Shown piece after piece: positions 28,312-35,985 of a stretch of DNA of 64,000 nt (position 1 is the first letter of the stretch; every line of letters begins with the position of its first letter). The position numbers were made by a program, and so were the translations under genes. The stretch comes from an uncultured Bacteroidota bacterium (GTDB taxonomy: Bacteria > Bacteroidota > Bacteroidia > Flavobacteriales > Flavobacteriaceae): contig CACHVZ010000001.1 in assembly GCA_902583445.1 (NCBI GenBank), forward strand, positions 90,087-154,086, in the 5' to 3' direction. The notes under the pieces are model-generated. The model did no database searches. It was not told the DNA's origin and was given only the letters and a program-made list of their open reading frames with translations.

Positions 28312-28892
28312 TGATCACATATATCAAAGGAAGACTGATTGAAAAAACACCTACAAAGATTATAGTCGAATCTAATGGAATAGGATATGAAATAAATATA
28401 TCCTTAAATACTTTTGAGAGAATATCAGATGAAGAGAACATAAAAATTTTCACATATCTTCAAAGAAAAGAGGACTCTGACATATTGTTTGGGTTTAGTG
28501 AAGAATCTGAGAGAGCTATATTTCAACAACTAATATCAATTTCTGGAATTGGTCCTAGTACAGCAAGAACAATTTTATCATCAATTTCTCCAAAAGAAAT
28601 TCAAGATGCGGTATGGTCAGAAGATGTAGAAAGAATAAAATCTATTAAAGGAATTGGATTAAAAACTGCCCAGAGATTAATAATAGAATTGAAAGATAAA
28701 GTAGAATTATTTGACAAAAAAGATTTAGATTTATCTGGCAAAAATTATGACATAAAAAAAGAAGCTTTACTTGCCTTATCAGTCTTGGGTTTTAATAAAT
28801 CTAAATCAGAACAAATAGTAAGTAAAATTTATTTTGAAAATAAAGAAATAGAGCTTCAAGAATTAATTAAACAATCACTAAATAAATTATAA
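28311..28892 (+). CDS. ruvA: Holliday junction branch migration protein RuvA
   Basis: A 193-residue protein with an OB-fold N-terminus (MITYIKGRLIEKTPTKIIVESNGIGYEI), tandem helix-hairpin-helix motifs (ISGIGPSTARTIL and IKGIGLKTAQRLI) and the mobile C-terminal domain. It binds four-way junctions and loads RuvB. Start overlaps the malic enzyme stop (TAATG); gcvH begins one base after the stop. The large sprA gene, normally expected here in gliding or T9SS-bearing Flavobacteriia, is missing. Confidence 0.96.
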   Translation: MITYIKGRLIEKTPTKIIVESNGIGYEINISLNTFERISDEENIKIFTYLQRKEDSDILFGFSEESERAIFQQLISISGIGPSTARTILSSISPKEIQDAVWSEDVERIKSIKGIGLKTAQRLIIELKDKVELFDKKDLDLSGKNYDIKKEALLALSVLGFNKSKSEQIVSKIYFENKEIELQELIKQSLNKL

Positions 28893-28893
28893 A

Positions 28894-29274
28894 ATGAATA
28901 TTCCAGAAGAACTTAGATATACAGAAGAACATGAGTGGGTTAAATTAGACGGTAATGTTGCAACTGTAGGAATTACAGATTTTGCTCAAAGTGAACTTGG
29001 CGATATTGTATATCTTGAAATCGATTCATTAGATACTGAGATTAATTCAAATGAAGTATTTGGAACAGTTGAAGCAGTTAAAACAGTCTCAGATTTATTT
29101 ATGCCTGTAAATGGTAAGGTTGTAGATGTTAATTCTTCACTAGAAGATAATCCTGAAGCAGTAAATGATGACCCATATGGAGAGGGCTGGATTATAAAAA
29201 TTGAAGTATCTAATTCATCTGATATTGATGCTCTTATGAATTCGGAAGAATATAAAAATTTAATAGGTAGTTAA
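28894..29274 (+). CDS. gcvH: Glycine cleavage system H protein
   Basis: A 126-residue lipoyl-carrier protein. The lipoylated lysine is Lys63 in TVEAVKTVSDL, and HEWVK and GWIIKIEVSN flank the barrel as in the family. It shuttles the aminomethyl group between the P and T proteins. It follows ruvA by a single base. Confidence 0.96.
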   Translation: MNIPEELRYTEEHEWVKLDGNVATVGITDFAQSELGDIVYLEIDSLDTEINSNEVFGTVEAVKTVSDLFMPVNGKVVDVNSSLEDNPEAVNDDPYGEGWIIKIEVSNSSDIDALMNSEEYKNLIGS

Positions 29275-29347
29275 AAAAAAATAAAGAATTAGTTAACTAT
29301 ATGAAATAATTATATTTTTTTATAGATTAGCACTTTAAAATTGATTA

Positions 29348-30052
29348 ATGCAACCCAAAAAAAATCCAAAAGCTGATTTAAATAAAGACAGGAATCTATA
29401 TTTTGTAATTGGTCTTACACTTGTCCTAGGTGTAACTTGGGGTTCTATTGAGTATAAAACATATGAGAAAGTTTTTGATCTTTCTGCACTAGATATGCTT
29501 GAAGATGATGACGAGGATATTCCTATAACAGAGCAGTTAAAAACTCCTCCACCTCCACCTCCACCTCCACCTGCTCCAGAGGTAATAGAAGTTGTTGAGG
29601 ATGAAGAAGAAGTTGAAGAAACTGTAATTGAATCAACAGAAACTGATCAAGATGAAATTATAATTGAAGAAATTGAAGTTGAAGAAGAATTCGACGATAT
29701 TGATGTTCCCTTTGCTGTAATTGAGGATGTTCCAATTTTTCCTGGCTGTGAATCTGTTGCTAAGTCTGAGAGAAGAACTTGCTTTCAAGATAAAATTAAC
29801 CAACATATAAGAAGAAATTTTAGATACCCTGAAATTGCACAGGAAATGGGTATTCAAGGTAGAGTATACGTTAACTTCATTATTGCTAAAGATGGCTCCA
29901 TCACTAATATTAGAATGAGAGGACCAGACAAAAACCTCGAAAATGAAGCGCAGAGAATAATAAGTAGACTACCTCAAATGACACCTGGAAAGCAAAGAGG
30001 AAGAGCTGTAAGGGTTCCATTCAGTATACCAATTACATTCAGACTTCAATAA
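29348..30052 (+). CDS. tonB: TonB family energy transducer
   Basis: A 234-residue protein with one N-terminal membrane helix (about 20-36), a nine-proline run near residue 62, a Glu/Val/Ile-rich acidic linker (80-118) in place of the usual Lys-Pro rod, and a C-terminal TonB domain (FRYPEIAQEMGIQGRVYVNFII, ending RVPFSIPITFRLQ). It couples inner-membrane energy to TonB-dependent receptors such as the one at 59866. The 73-base gap before it is A/T-rich, and I see no clear promoter there. Confidence 0.92.
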   Translation: MQPKKNPKADLNKDRNLYFVIGLTLVLGVTWGSIEYKTYEKVFDLSALDMLEDDDEDIPITEQLKTPPPPPPPPPAPEVIEVVEDEEEVEETVIESTETDQDEIIIEEIEVEEEFDDIDVPFAVIEDVPIFPGCESVAKSERRTCFQDKINQHIRRNFRYPEIAQEMGIQGRVYVNFIIAKDGSITNIRMRGPDKNLENEAQRIISRLPQMTPGKQRGRAVRVPFSIPITFRLQ

Positions 30053-30076
30053 AGGATATTTCCTAAACATAAATTA

Positions 30077-30970
30077 ATGTCTGACACTTTAAATATAAAG
30101 CAATCGTCTTTATTTTCTCAAACTCTTATTTTAATAAAACACAGACTGTCTTTTAGTGTTGTTTTTTCATCAGTTTGTTCATATTTGATTGCATTTGATG
30201 TATTTTCATTAACTACATTTTTACTCCTTATCATAGGTGGATTTTTTGTAGTTGGTTCATCAAACGGTTTTAATCAAATAATTGAAAGAAGAAGAGACGC
30301 ATTGATGATGAGGACATCTTCAAGGCCACTTCCGAGTGGAGAAATGACAGTTAATCAAGCACTTATTATATGTTCTTTTCTTAGCTTGTTAGGACTAACT
30401 ATTTTATATGTTATCAATTTTAGAACAGCAATCTTTGGGCTGATATCAATGATTATTTATTTAGCTCTATATACACCCTTAAAACCTGTAACTCCTTTAT
30501 CTGTATTCTTTGGAGCTATTCCTGGAGCTATTCCTTTTATGTTAGGATGGGTTGCGGTTACTGATAGATTTTCAATTGAAACAGGAATTCTCTTTATGAT
30601 TCAATTCTTTTGGCAATTTCCTCATTTTTGGGCTATTGGATGGGTCTCACATGATGATTACAAAAATGCTGGTTTTAAAATGCTTCCAAGTGGTAAAAGG
30701 GATAATGCCACTGCATTTCAAATTGTATTTTACACAATATGGATGATTATTGTTTCAACACTTCCTTATTTTAGTTTCACAGGAAAACTATCAATAGGTA
30801 TTTACTCTTTAATTTTAATTTTAGTTTCAGGATCTTTAATGTTATATCAAGCTTTAAAATTAATGAGGTATAAGCATAAACAAAATGCTATAAGACTAAT
30901 GTATGCAAGTATTTTTTATTTAAGTTTTATTCAAATTATATTTGTCATCGATAAATTCATATTTCAATGA
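30077..30970 (+). CDS. ctaB: Protoheme IX farnesyltransferase (heme O synthase)
   Basis: A 297-residue UbiA-family prenyltransferase with about nine helices. The first Asp-rich loop reads NQIIERRRDALMMRTSSRPLP, where relatives have NxxxERDxDxxMxRTxxRPLP, so one conserved acidic residue is Arg here. The second loop has SHDDYKNAGFKMLP. It makes heme O for the oxidase encoded on both sides. It overlaps the next oxidase gene by four bases. Confidence 0.94.
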   Translation: MSDTLNIKQSSLFSQTLILIKHRLSFSVVFSSVCSYLIAFDVFSLTTFLLLIIGGFFVVGSSNGFNQIIERRRDALMMRTSSRPLPSGEMTVNQALIICSFLSLLGLTILYVINFRTAIFGLISMIIYLALYTPLKPVTPLSVFFGAIPGAIPFMLGWVAVTDRFSIETGILFMIQFFWQFPHFWAIGWVSHDDYKNAGFKMLPSGKRDNATAFQIVFYTIWMIIVSTLPYFSFTGKLSIGIYSLILILVSGSLMLYQALKLMRYKHKQNAIRLMYASIFYLSFIQIIFVIDKFIFQ

Positions 30971-31581
30971 GTGAAGCAAATACAATAGAGTCACAGACTG
31001 CAAAAGCTAAAAAGATGATGTTATGGTTTGGTATGATAAGTATTACCATGACTTTTGCAGGTTTAACCAGTGCATTTATTATAAGTAGTTCAAGACCTGA
31101 TTGGTTAGATTCTTTTGTTTTGCCAACATGGTTCACAATAAGCACTATTTCAATTATACTTAGTAGTGTGTTTTTTCAGTTAGCAAAAATTAAACTTGAT
31201 CAATATGTTCGTGTTTCACTTCCAGAAAATATAAACATTTACCTTCAAAGAAATAATGTAAATATTTTTCTTGGACTTACTATTTTAATGGCAGTAACTT
31301 TTGTTGTTTCTCAGTTTTTAGGCTTTGGTGAGATTATATCACAGGGCTATTATTTTACAGGCCCTGAAAGTTCTGTAACTACTTCATATATATACATTTT
31401 AGCATTTTTACATTTAGCTCACTTATTTGCTGGGATTATTGTTTTAAGTGTTGTTACAACTAGGTTTAATAAACAGAAATATGAGAAGAATAAACTAGGA
31501 TTTGAGATGGCATTAATTTTCTGGCATTTTCTGGGAGCTTTATGGATATATTTATTCTTTTTTATTAAATACTTCAGCTAA
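30967..31581 (+). CDS. Cytochrome c oxidase subunit III family protein
   Basis: A 204-residue protein of the heme-copper oxidase subunit III family with five hydrophobic helices (KKMMLWFGMISITMTFAGLT, FILAF...HLAHLFAGIIVL, FWHFLGALWIYLFF). Flavobacteriia usually have two such genes in tandem, a short one like this and a long coxC that follows. It overlaps ctaB by four bases (ATGA). Confidence 0.88.
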   Translation: MSEANTIESQTAKAKKMMLWFGMISITMTFAGLTSAFIISSSRPDWLDSFVLPTWFTISTISIILSSVFFQLAKIKLDQYVRVSLPENINIYLQRNNVNIFLGLTILMAVTFVVSQFLGFGEIISQGYYFTGPESSVTTSYIYILAFLHLAHLFAGIIVLSVVTTRFNKQKYEKNKLGFEMALIFWHFLGALWIYLFFFIKYFS

Positions 31582-31588
31582 AAATTAA

Positions 31589-31596
31589 TAAATTTG
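31589..31596 (+). promoter_or_regulatory. -7 box TAAATTTG before coxC
   Basis: Exact TAnnTTTG, 18 bases before the coxC ATG in the 33-base gap between the two subunit III genes. Confidence 0.4.
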
Positions 31597-31614
31597 TACT
31601 CAAAATTGCCCTAG

Positions 31615-32595
31615 ATGCAAGCATCTTCGTTAACAAAAACAAAAAATAATTCTTGGGGAGGAGGTGGAATTAAACCACTTGATGCAGCTTATGGAAAACT
31701 AATGATGTGGTTTTTTATAGTATCGGATGCCCTTACATTTTCAGGATTTTTAGTTGCCTATGGATTTTCAAGATTTAAGAACATAGATTCCTGGCCTATA
31801 GCTGATGAGGTTTTTCATCATTTTCCATTTTTACATGGTGTAGACGCTCCAATGTATTATGTGGCTTTGATGACTTTTATTCTAATCTTCTCGTCTGTAA
31901 CAATGGTTTTAGCTGTTGATGCAGGTCACAATAACGATAAAAATAGAGTTGCTTTCTACATGTTATTAACTATAATTGGAGGTGCAGTTTTTGTTGGTTC
32001 ACAAGCATGGGAATGGAAAAACTTTATTAAAGGAGAGTATGGGGCTGTTGAAATTCAAAATGGAGAGATACTCCAGTTTTATGATATTAAAAAAGACAAA
32101 AGAATTCCTATTGATGAATTTGCTATTCTTCAGTCTCAAGATAGAATAACCCATGATGATAATGTTGGTGTATGGTATCAAAGTGAAATTGAGCTTCCTG
32201 AAATTACTCTATCTGAAGTTATGGAGGGTTTTAAAACCAATTCTGCGATCACAGTTCGTGTTGAAAAGTTAGATGAGAAAGGTCAAAAAATAATTCTTTC
32301 TAGAGAAGATGCAGAGGATAAACTTTCTTCAGCCACAAGAGTTGTAAAAGGTGCTAATTTAATTAGAAATGAGTATGGAAATCCACTTTTTGCTGATTTC
32401 TTTTTCTTCATTACAGGTTTTCATGGTTTTCATGTTTTCTCAGGGGTTATCCTTAATATTATAATATTTATAAATGTCCTCTTAGGGACCTATGAAAGAA
32501 GAGGGCGCTACGACATGGTTGAAAAGGTAGGATTATATTGGCACTTTGTTGATTTGGTCTGGGTATTTGTATTTACATTCTTTTATTTAGTATAA
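31615..32595 (+). CDS. coxC: Cytochrome c oxidase subunit III
   Basis: A 326-residue subunit III. Helices at about 24-46, 78-100 and 112-130 are followed by a soluble insert of about 100 residues (142-245, VEIQNGEILQFYDIKKDKRIPI...) and then the conserved FFFITGFHGFHVFSGVIL and YWHFVDLVWVFVFTFFYL helices. I recall this insert from other Flavobacteriia; its role is unknown. Start of the coxC-coxD-sco-DUF420 unit. Confidence 0.92.
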   Translation: MQASSLTKTKNNSWGGGGIKPLDAAYGKLMMWFFIVSDALTFSGFLVAYGFSRFKNIDSWPIADEVFHHFPFLHGVDAPMYYVALMTFILIFSSVTMVLAVDAGHNNDKNRVAFYMLLTIIGGAVFVGSQAWEWKNFIKGEYGAVEIQNGEILQFYDIKKDKRIPIDEFAILQSQDRITHDDNVGVWYQSEIELPEITLSEVMEGFKTNSAITVRVEKLDEKGQKIILSREDAEDKLSSATRVVKGANLIRNEYGNPLFADFFFFITGFHGFHVFSGVILNIIIFINVLLGTYERRGRYDMVEKVGLYWHFVDLVWVFVFTFFYLV

Positions 32596-32597
32596 AC

Positions 32598-32990
32598 ATG
32601 GCAAAGCACGAACATAAATTAGAAATTTTTAGAGGCTACTTAAAGTTTAAATCTAATGTCCAAAAAATCTGGGGTGTTTTAATTTTTCTTTCAATTGTTA
32701 CTGCGATTGAAGTTGCACTTGGTATCTTAAAACCTCCAATTTTAATGAACTACTTTCTTGGTCTTAAATTAATAAATTGGTTGTTTATTATTATGACAAT
32801 AATAAAGGCTTATTATATAACATGGGACTTTATGCATGTTAGAGATGAAAAGCCGTTTCTTAAGAATATGATTGTAATTCCCTTACTTATTCTAATACCA
32901 TTTTTACTTTTTATACTCTTATGGGAAGGTTCTTATATCTTTGATGTAATGCTAGATGGTTTAAAAGAATGGGATTTTGATATTTATTAA
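32598..32990 (+). CDS. coxD: Cytochrome c oxidase subunit IV
   Basis: A 130-residue membrane protein with three helices (VLIFLSIVTAIEVALGIL, WLFIIMTIIKAYYITWDFMHV, MIVIPLLILIPFLLFIL) and the MHVRDEKPFLK loop typical of the caa3-type subunit IV in Bacteroidota. It lies two bases after coxC and overlaps the next gene by one base. Confidence 0.88.
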   Translation: MAKHEHKLEIFRGYLKFKSNVQKIWGVLIFLSIVTAIEVALGILKPPILMNYFLGLKLINWLFIIMTIIKAYYITWDFMHVRDEKPFLKNMIVIPLLILIPFLLFILLWEGSYIFDVMLDGLKEWDFDIY

Positions 32991-33649
32991 TGACTAAGGA
33001 TCTAAAAAAGTATTTAATTCTTGGCTTTCTCTTTTTTTTCCCAATTTTCGTATATGTTTTTTTATCCACTGGGATAAATAACTTTGCCAAGTTACCAGTA
33101 CTAACTTATGGTGTAAATGATATAGTTGACTTGGAAGGAAATCTATCCAAAGTATCACTAAAAGACAATATTTCAATAGTTGGTTTTTGGGGTGGAGATA
33201 TTGAGAACAAAAAATCTGAAGCGCTTAACTTGAATCAAAAAATTTATAAACGTTTTTATGAATTTCAAGATTTTCAGTTTGTATTTCTATATAATGTTGA
33301 CGAATCTAAAGCAATTGAAGATTTAAAATTGGAATTAATTAGTGGTGTAGGTACAGATCTAAAAAAATGGAACTTTATTCCAACATCACAATCGAGTATC
33401 AAAGATGTATTTAATAGTTTTAAAACTAATATAGAATTAGATGAAAATTTTAGTACTCCATATGTATTTATTGTAGATAGAGATTTAAGTTTAAGGGGAA
33501 GAGATGATGATGAAGATACTGGTATGTTATATGGTTTTAACTCTCAATCTGTTGCTGAAATAAATAATAAAATGGTTGATGATGTAAAGATTATTCTTGC
33601 CGAGTATAGATTAGCTCTCAAAAAAAACGATTCACTATTTAATGAATAA
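32990..33649 (+). CDS. Membrane-anchored Sco-like protein without cysteines
   Basis: A 219-residue protein with one N-terminal membrane anchor (9-27). Its soluble domain reads like a thioredoxin/Sco fold: KLPVLTYGVNDIVDLEGN, strand ISIVGFWGGDIENKKS where the CxxxC would be, FQFVFLYNVDES, and the cis-Pro region STPYVFIVDRDLSLRGR. It contains no cysteine and cannot bind copper in the Sco manner. Its place between coxD and sco1, overlapping both, suggests a role in oxidase assembly; this is inferred from context. Confidence 0.75.
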   Translation: MTKDLKKYLILGFLFFFPIFVYVFLSTGINNFAKLPVLTYGVNDIVDLEGNLSKVSLKDNISIVGFWGGDIENKKSEALNLNQKIYKRFYEFQDFQFVFLYNVDESKAIEDLKLELISGVGTDLKKWNFIPTSQSSIKDVFNSFKTNIELDENFSTPYVFIVDRDLSLRGRDDDEDTGMLYGFNSQSVAEINNKMVDDVKIILAEYRLALKKNDSLFNE

Positions 33650-34340
33650 TAATTTAAAATATATTGGATTACTGATAATTATAATTCTTTTTGGGATATT
33701 CTCACTTCCAAAAATATATGAAAGGGTTATCAACTCCGATATTACAGATACAAATAGACTTCACAGTAATGAGAGGCTTTCTTATTTGACAATTTCAGAT
33801 GAAAAAAGAAAAGCCCCTGATTTTATTCTAACTAATCAGGATTCTATTTTAATATCAAATGAGGATATGAGTGGAAAAGTATATGTGCTAGAATTCTTTT
33901 TTACAAGATGTCCAGATATATGTATTGAGATGAATCAAAACATGAAGTCACTAGATGATAAGTTTGCTGAGACAGATGAATTTGGTATAATTTCAATTAC
34001 AATTGATCCCAAAAATGACACTCCTTCAATCTTAAAAAAATACTCTGAAGCGCTTGAGGTCAAATCTCAAAACTGGCATTTTTTAACAGGTGAGAAAGAT
34101 TACATATATGATTTAGCAAATAATGGCTTTAATATTTTTGCAAATGAAAACACAAGTTTTGAAGGAGGCTTTGAACATCAGGGTTATTTTGCACTTATTG
34201 ATAAAGATGGGTATATTAGGTCCAGAAAAGATAGCTTTGGTAATCCAATTATGTACTATCTGGGGATAACTGATATTAATGCAACCCAACAGGGAATAGA
34301 GATGTTAAGCTATGATATAAAAAAATTGATAGATGAGTAA
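33642..34340 (+). CDS. Sco1/SenC copper chaperone for cytochrome oxidase
   Basis: A 232-residue protein with an N-terminal membrane anchor (7-23) and a thioredoxin-fold domain. The copper ligands are Cys90 and Cys94 in TRCPDICIEM and His179 in FEHQGYFALIDKDGYIR. It delivers copper to the CuA site of CoxB. It overlaps the cysteine-free paralogue by eight bases and the DUF420 gene by eight. Confidence 0.93.
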   Translation: MNNNLKYIGLLIIIILFGIFSLPKIYERVINSDITDTNRLHSNERLSYLTISDEKRKAPDFILTNQDSILISNEDMSGKVYVLEFFFTRCPDICIEMNQNMKSLDDKFAETDEFGIISITIDPKNDTPSILKKYSEALEVKSQNWHFLTGEKDYIYDLANNGFNIFANENTSFEGGFEHQGYFALIDKDGYIRSRKDSFGNPIMYYLGITDINATQQGIEMLSYDIKKLIDE

Positions 34341-34872
34341 AATTGAAAATTCAGGTCAAACTTTGAAATATAAATTCTTAATAATTGTAGTCTCAATTGT
34401 TATTCCAGTAGTGGTTTTAATATTATTTAACATAAGAATAACATCTTTACCACCATTAACATTTTTGCCTCCTATATATGCTACAATTAATGGAATTACA
34501 GCTATACTTTTAATAGCTGCTCTTTACAGTATTAAAAACAAAAAAATAAAGCAACATGAATTGCTAATGAAGACTTCAATCTTCCTTTCTCTTGTTTTTC
34601 TTGTTATGTATATATTGTATCACATGACTACAGATCCAACTCCATATGGGGGAGAGGGTATAATAAGAACTGTTTATTTCTTTATTTTAATATCACACAT
34701 TGCACTTTCTGTTTTTATTGTACCAATGGTTTTAGTCACATATGTAAGAGCTATTTCTAAAATGTTTGATAAGCATAAGAAAATTGCAAGGATCACTTTT
34801 CCAATTTGGCTTTATATAGCTGTAACAGGTGTTATAGTATATTTAATGATTTCACCTTACTATGTTTATTAA
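34333..34872 (+). CDS. DUF420 membrane protein, likely oxidase assembly (CtaM-like)
   Basis: A 179-residue protein with five membrane helices and conserved histidines (IKQHELLMKTSIFLS, LYHMTTDPTPYGGEG, RITFPIWLYIAVTGVIVYLM), typical of DUF420. Firmicute relatives (CtaM) are needed for cytochrome oxidase maturation, and the location behind sco1 agrees. It overlaps the next small gene by one base. Confidence 0.87.
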   Translation: MSKIENSGQTLKYKFLIIVVSIVIPVVVLILFNIRITSLPPLTFLPPIYATINGITAILLIAALYSIKNKKIKQHELLMKTSIFLSLVFLVMYILYHMTTDPTPYGGEGIIRTVYFFILISHIALSVFIVPMVLVTYVRAISKMFDKHKKIARITFPIWLYIAVTGVIVYLMISPYYVY

Positions 34873-35087
34873 TGAATAGAATTTTACTCATATTATTAAT
34901 TTTTATTCTGTCCTCAACAGAGTCTTTTGCTCAATGTTCTATGTTAAGCGCAATAATGGAGAGTGACCAACAATATGAAGCTGCTAAAGGATTAAATAGG
35001 GGTATAGTTTATTTAATGTCAATACCCTACATCCTTGTCGGGTTAATTATTTGGAAGATATACAGGACTAATAAAGCATCTAACTAA
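34872..35087 (+). CDS. Small membrane protein of the cox assembly cluster
   Basis: A 71-residue protein from the ATG at 34872 (TAATG overlap with DUF420). It has a signal peptide (MNRILLILLIFILSSTESFAQ), then CSMLSAIMES and a membrane helix GIVYLMSIPYILVGLIIWKIY. Relatives in the same position that I recall carry CxMC after the signal peptide; here only the first Cys remains. Function unknown; co-location suggests oxidase or copper handling. Confidence 0.75.
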   Translation: MNRILLILLIFILSSTESFAQCSMLSAIMESDQQYEAAKGLNRGIVYLMSIPYILVGLIIWKIYRTNKASN

Positions 35088-35107
35088 TTTTTTTAAAAAA
35101 TTTTTAT

Positions 35108-35151
35108 GTAACGTTTGCTTCTCATTAAAAAAAATGATAAGTTTGCGTTAC
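35108..35151. repeat. Inverted repeat enclosing the promoter of the XRE cassette
   Basis: GTAACG (35108-35113) and CGTTAC (35146-35151) are perfect inverted copies. Inside them CTTCTCATT and AATGATAAG pair with one mismatch. The repeat brackets both the -33 and -7 boxes, as expected for an operator bound by a dimeric repressor; the XRE protein at 35770 is the obvious candidate. Confidence 0.55.
35114..35145 (+). promoter_or_regulatory. Complete Bacteroidota promoter TTTG-N20-TAAGTTTG
   Basis: TTTG at 35114-35117 and TAAGTTTG at 35138-35145 are separated by 20 bases, the best two-box match in the window. It would start a transcript near 35150, about 20 bases before the first gene of the cassette. 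Confidence 0.65.
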
Positions 35152-35168
35152 GTTTAAAAAATTTAATT

Positions 35169-35564
35169 ATGAACATAGGAGAACTCGTGCCTATATTAGG
35201 TATTTTAACAGGAATTATTGTCCCTATTGCTGTATTTTTATGGCTATATCATGAAAATAAAAACAAGTATGCTGCAGTTATTGAAATCTCTAAGAATCTA
35301 GATGATCCGTCAAAAGCTGAGGAATTGATAAAAATTTTTGAGGATCGAAAAAAAGGACCATTAGATTATAGAAGAAGTGGTGTTATAACTCTTTTCGTTG
35401 GTATAGGAATTTATCTAGTTGGATATATATCATTTGGTAGGCTTTTTGAAGCAGCTGGAGCTTTAGTTGCTTTCATTGGAGCAGGCCAGACAATAGCAGG
35501 CTATTTATATCCAAATACAGGCAAAGAATTAACTGATGCAGTTGATGAATATGAAAAAAAGTAA
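35169..35564 (+). CDS. Small DUF6249-like membrane protein
   Basis: A 131-residue protein from the ATG at 35169 (MNIGELVPILGILTGIIVPIAV); the open frame extends to a start at 35115, which would fall inside the promoter. Helix 1 spans residues 5-26. A charged segment follows (ENKNKYAAVIEISKNL...EELIKIFEDRKKGPLDYRRSG), then two helices (about 78-110). The protein ends GKELTDAVDEYEKK. The layout resembles small DUF6249-type proteins often found with HTH regulators. It overlaps the next gene by 14 bases. Confidence 0.65.
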   Translation: MNIGELVPILGILTGIIVPIAVFLWLYHENKNKYAAVIEISKNLDDPSKAEELIKIFEDRKKGPLDYRRSGVITLFVGIGIYLVGYISFGRLFEAAGALVAFIGAGQTIAGYLYPNTGKELTDAVDEYEKK

Positions 35565-35766
35565 ATTTAATTGTTCTTTAAAAAAACAGATAATAGCACA
35601 ATCAATTTTATGGGCTATAGCAATGTTATCTGTTGCAATATTTGATAAGAAGGAATTTGTTGTCTTGATCCTAATACTTCTATCCTATATGTCATTATAT
35701 GTTTTTCGAAATCATCATATTGGTAAGGAACTATCAGATGCAGTTGAAGAATACGAAAGTAAATAA
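35551..35766 (+). CDS. Small two-helix membrane protein
   Basis: A 71-residue protein from the ATG at 35551 (MKKSKFNCSLKKQIIAQSILWAIAML). It has a charged N-terminus, two hydrophobic helices (about 17-30 and 36-52) and the tail GKELSDAVEEYESK, nearly identical to the tail of the preceding protein. Not recognised as a named family. Its genetic link to an XRE regulator four bases downstream suggests a membrane-regulator pair. Confidence 0.6.
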   Translation: MKKSKFNCSLKKQIIAQSILWAIAMLSVAIFDKKEFVVLILILLSYMSLYVFRNHHIGKELSDAVEEYESK

Positions 35767-35769
35767 AGT

Positions 35770-35985
35770 TTGGGAAGAAATCATAAAAAACTTAATAACC
35801 GTCTTGAGGAGCTTAGGAGAAAAGCTGGCTTAACTCAACAAGAGCTTTCTGAAAAAGCGGAGGTTTCAAGAAAGAGTATAAACGCAATTGAAAATGGAAT
35901 ATATGTTCCTTCAACAGTGCTTGCTCTTAAAATTGCCAAAACATTAAAATGTAAAGTTGAAGATTTATTTAAATTGCGATTATGA
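35770..35985 (+). CDS. XRE-family helix-turn-helix regulator
   Basis: A 71-residue protein consisting of a single HTH domain: NRLEELRRKAGLTQQELSEKAEVSRKSINAIENGIYVPSTV in two stretches around residues 10-48, then LALKIAKTLKCKVEDLFKL. This is the compact type common beside small membrane proteins. No ATG is available; the start appears to be TTG at 35770. It probably autoregulates the promoter bracketed by the inverted repeat at 35108-35151 (inference). It overlaps the DUF2141 gene by four bases. Confidence 0.85.
   Translation: MGRNHKKLNNRLEELRRKAGLTQQELSEKAEVSRKSINAIENGIYVPSTVLALKIAKTLKCKVEDLFKLRL

Noticed and set aside
34806..34871. Earlier start for the small membrane protein after DUF420
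   Set aside because: It would overlap DUF420 by 67 bases and hide the clean signal peptide that begins at 34872.
35084..35105. A/T-only hairpin with T run after the small membrane protein, considered as a terminator
   Set aside because: The stem has no G/C pairs and would be too weak to act as an intrinsic terminator with confidence.
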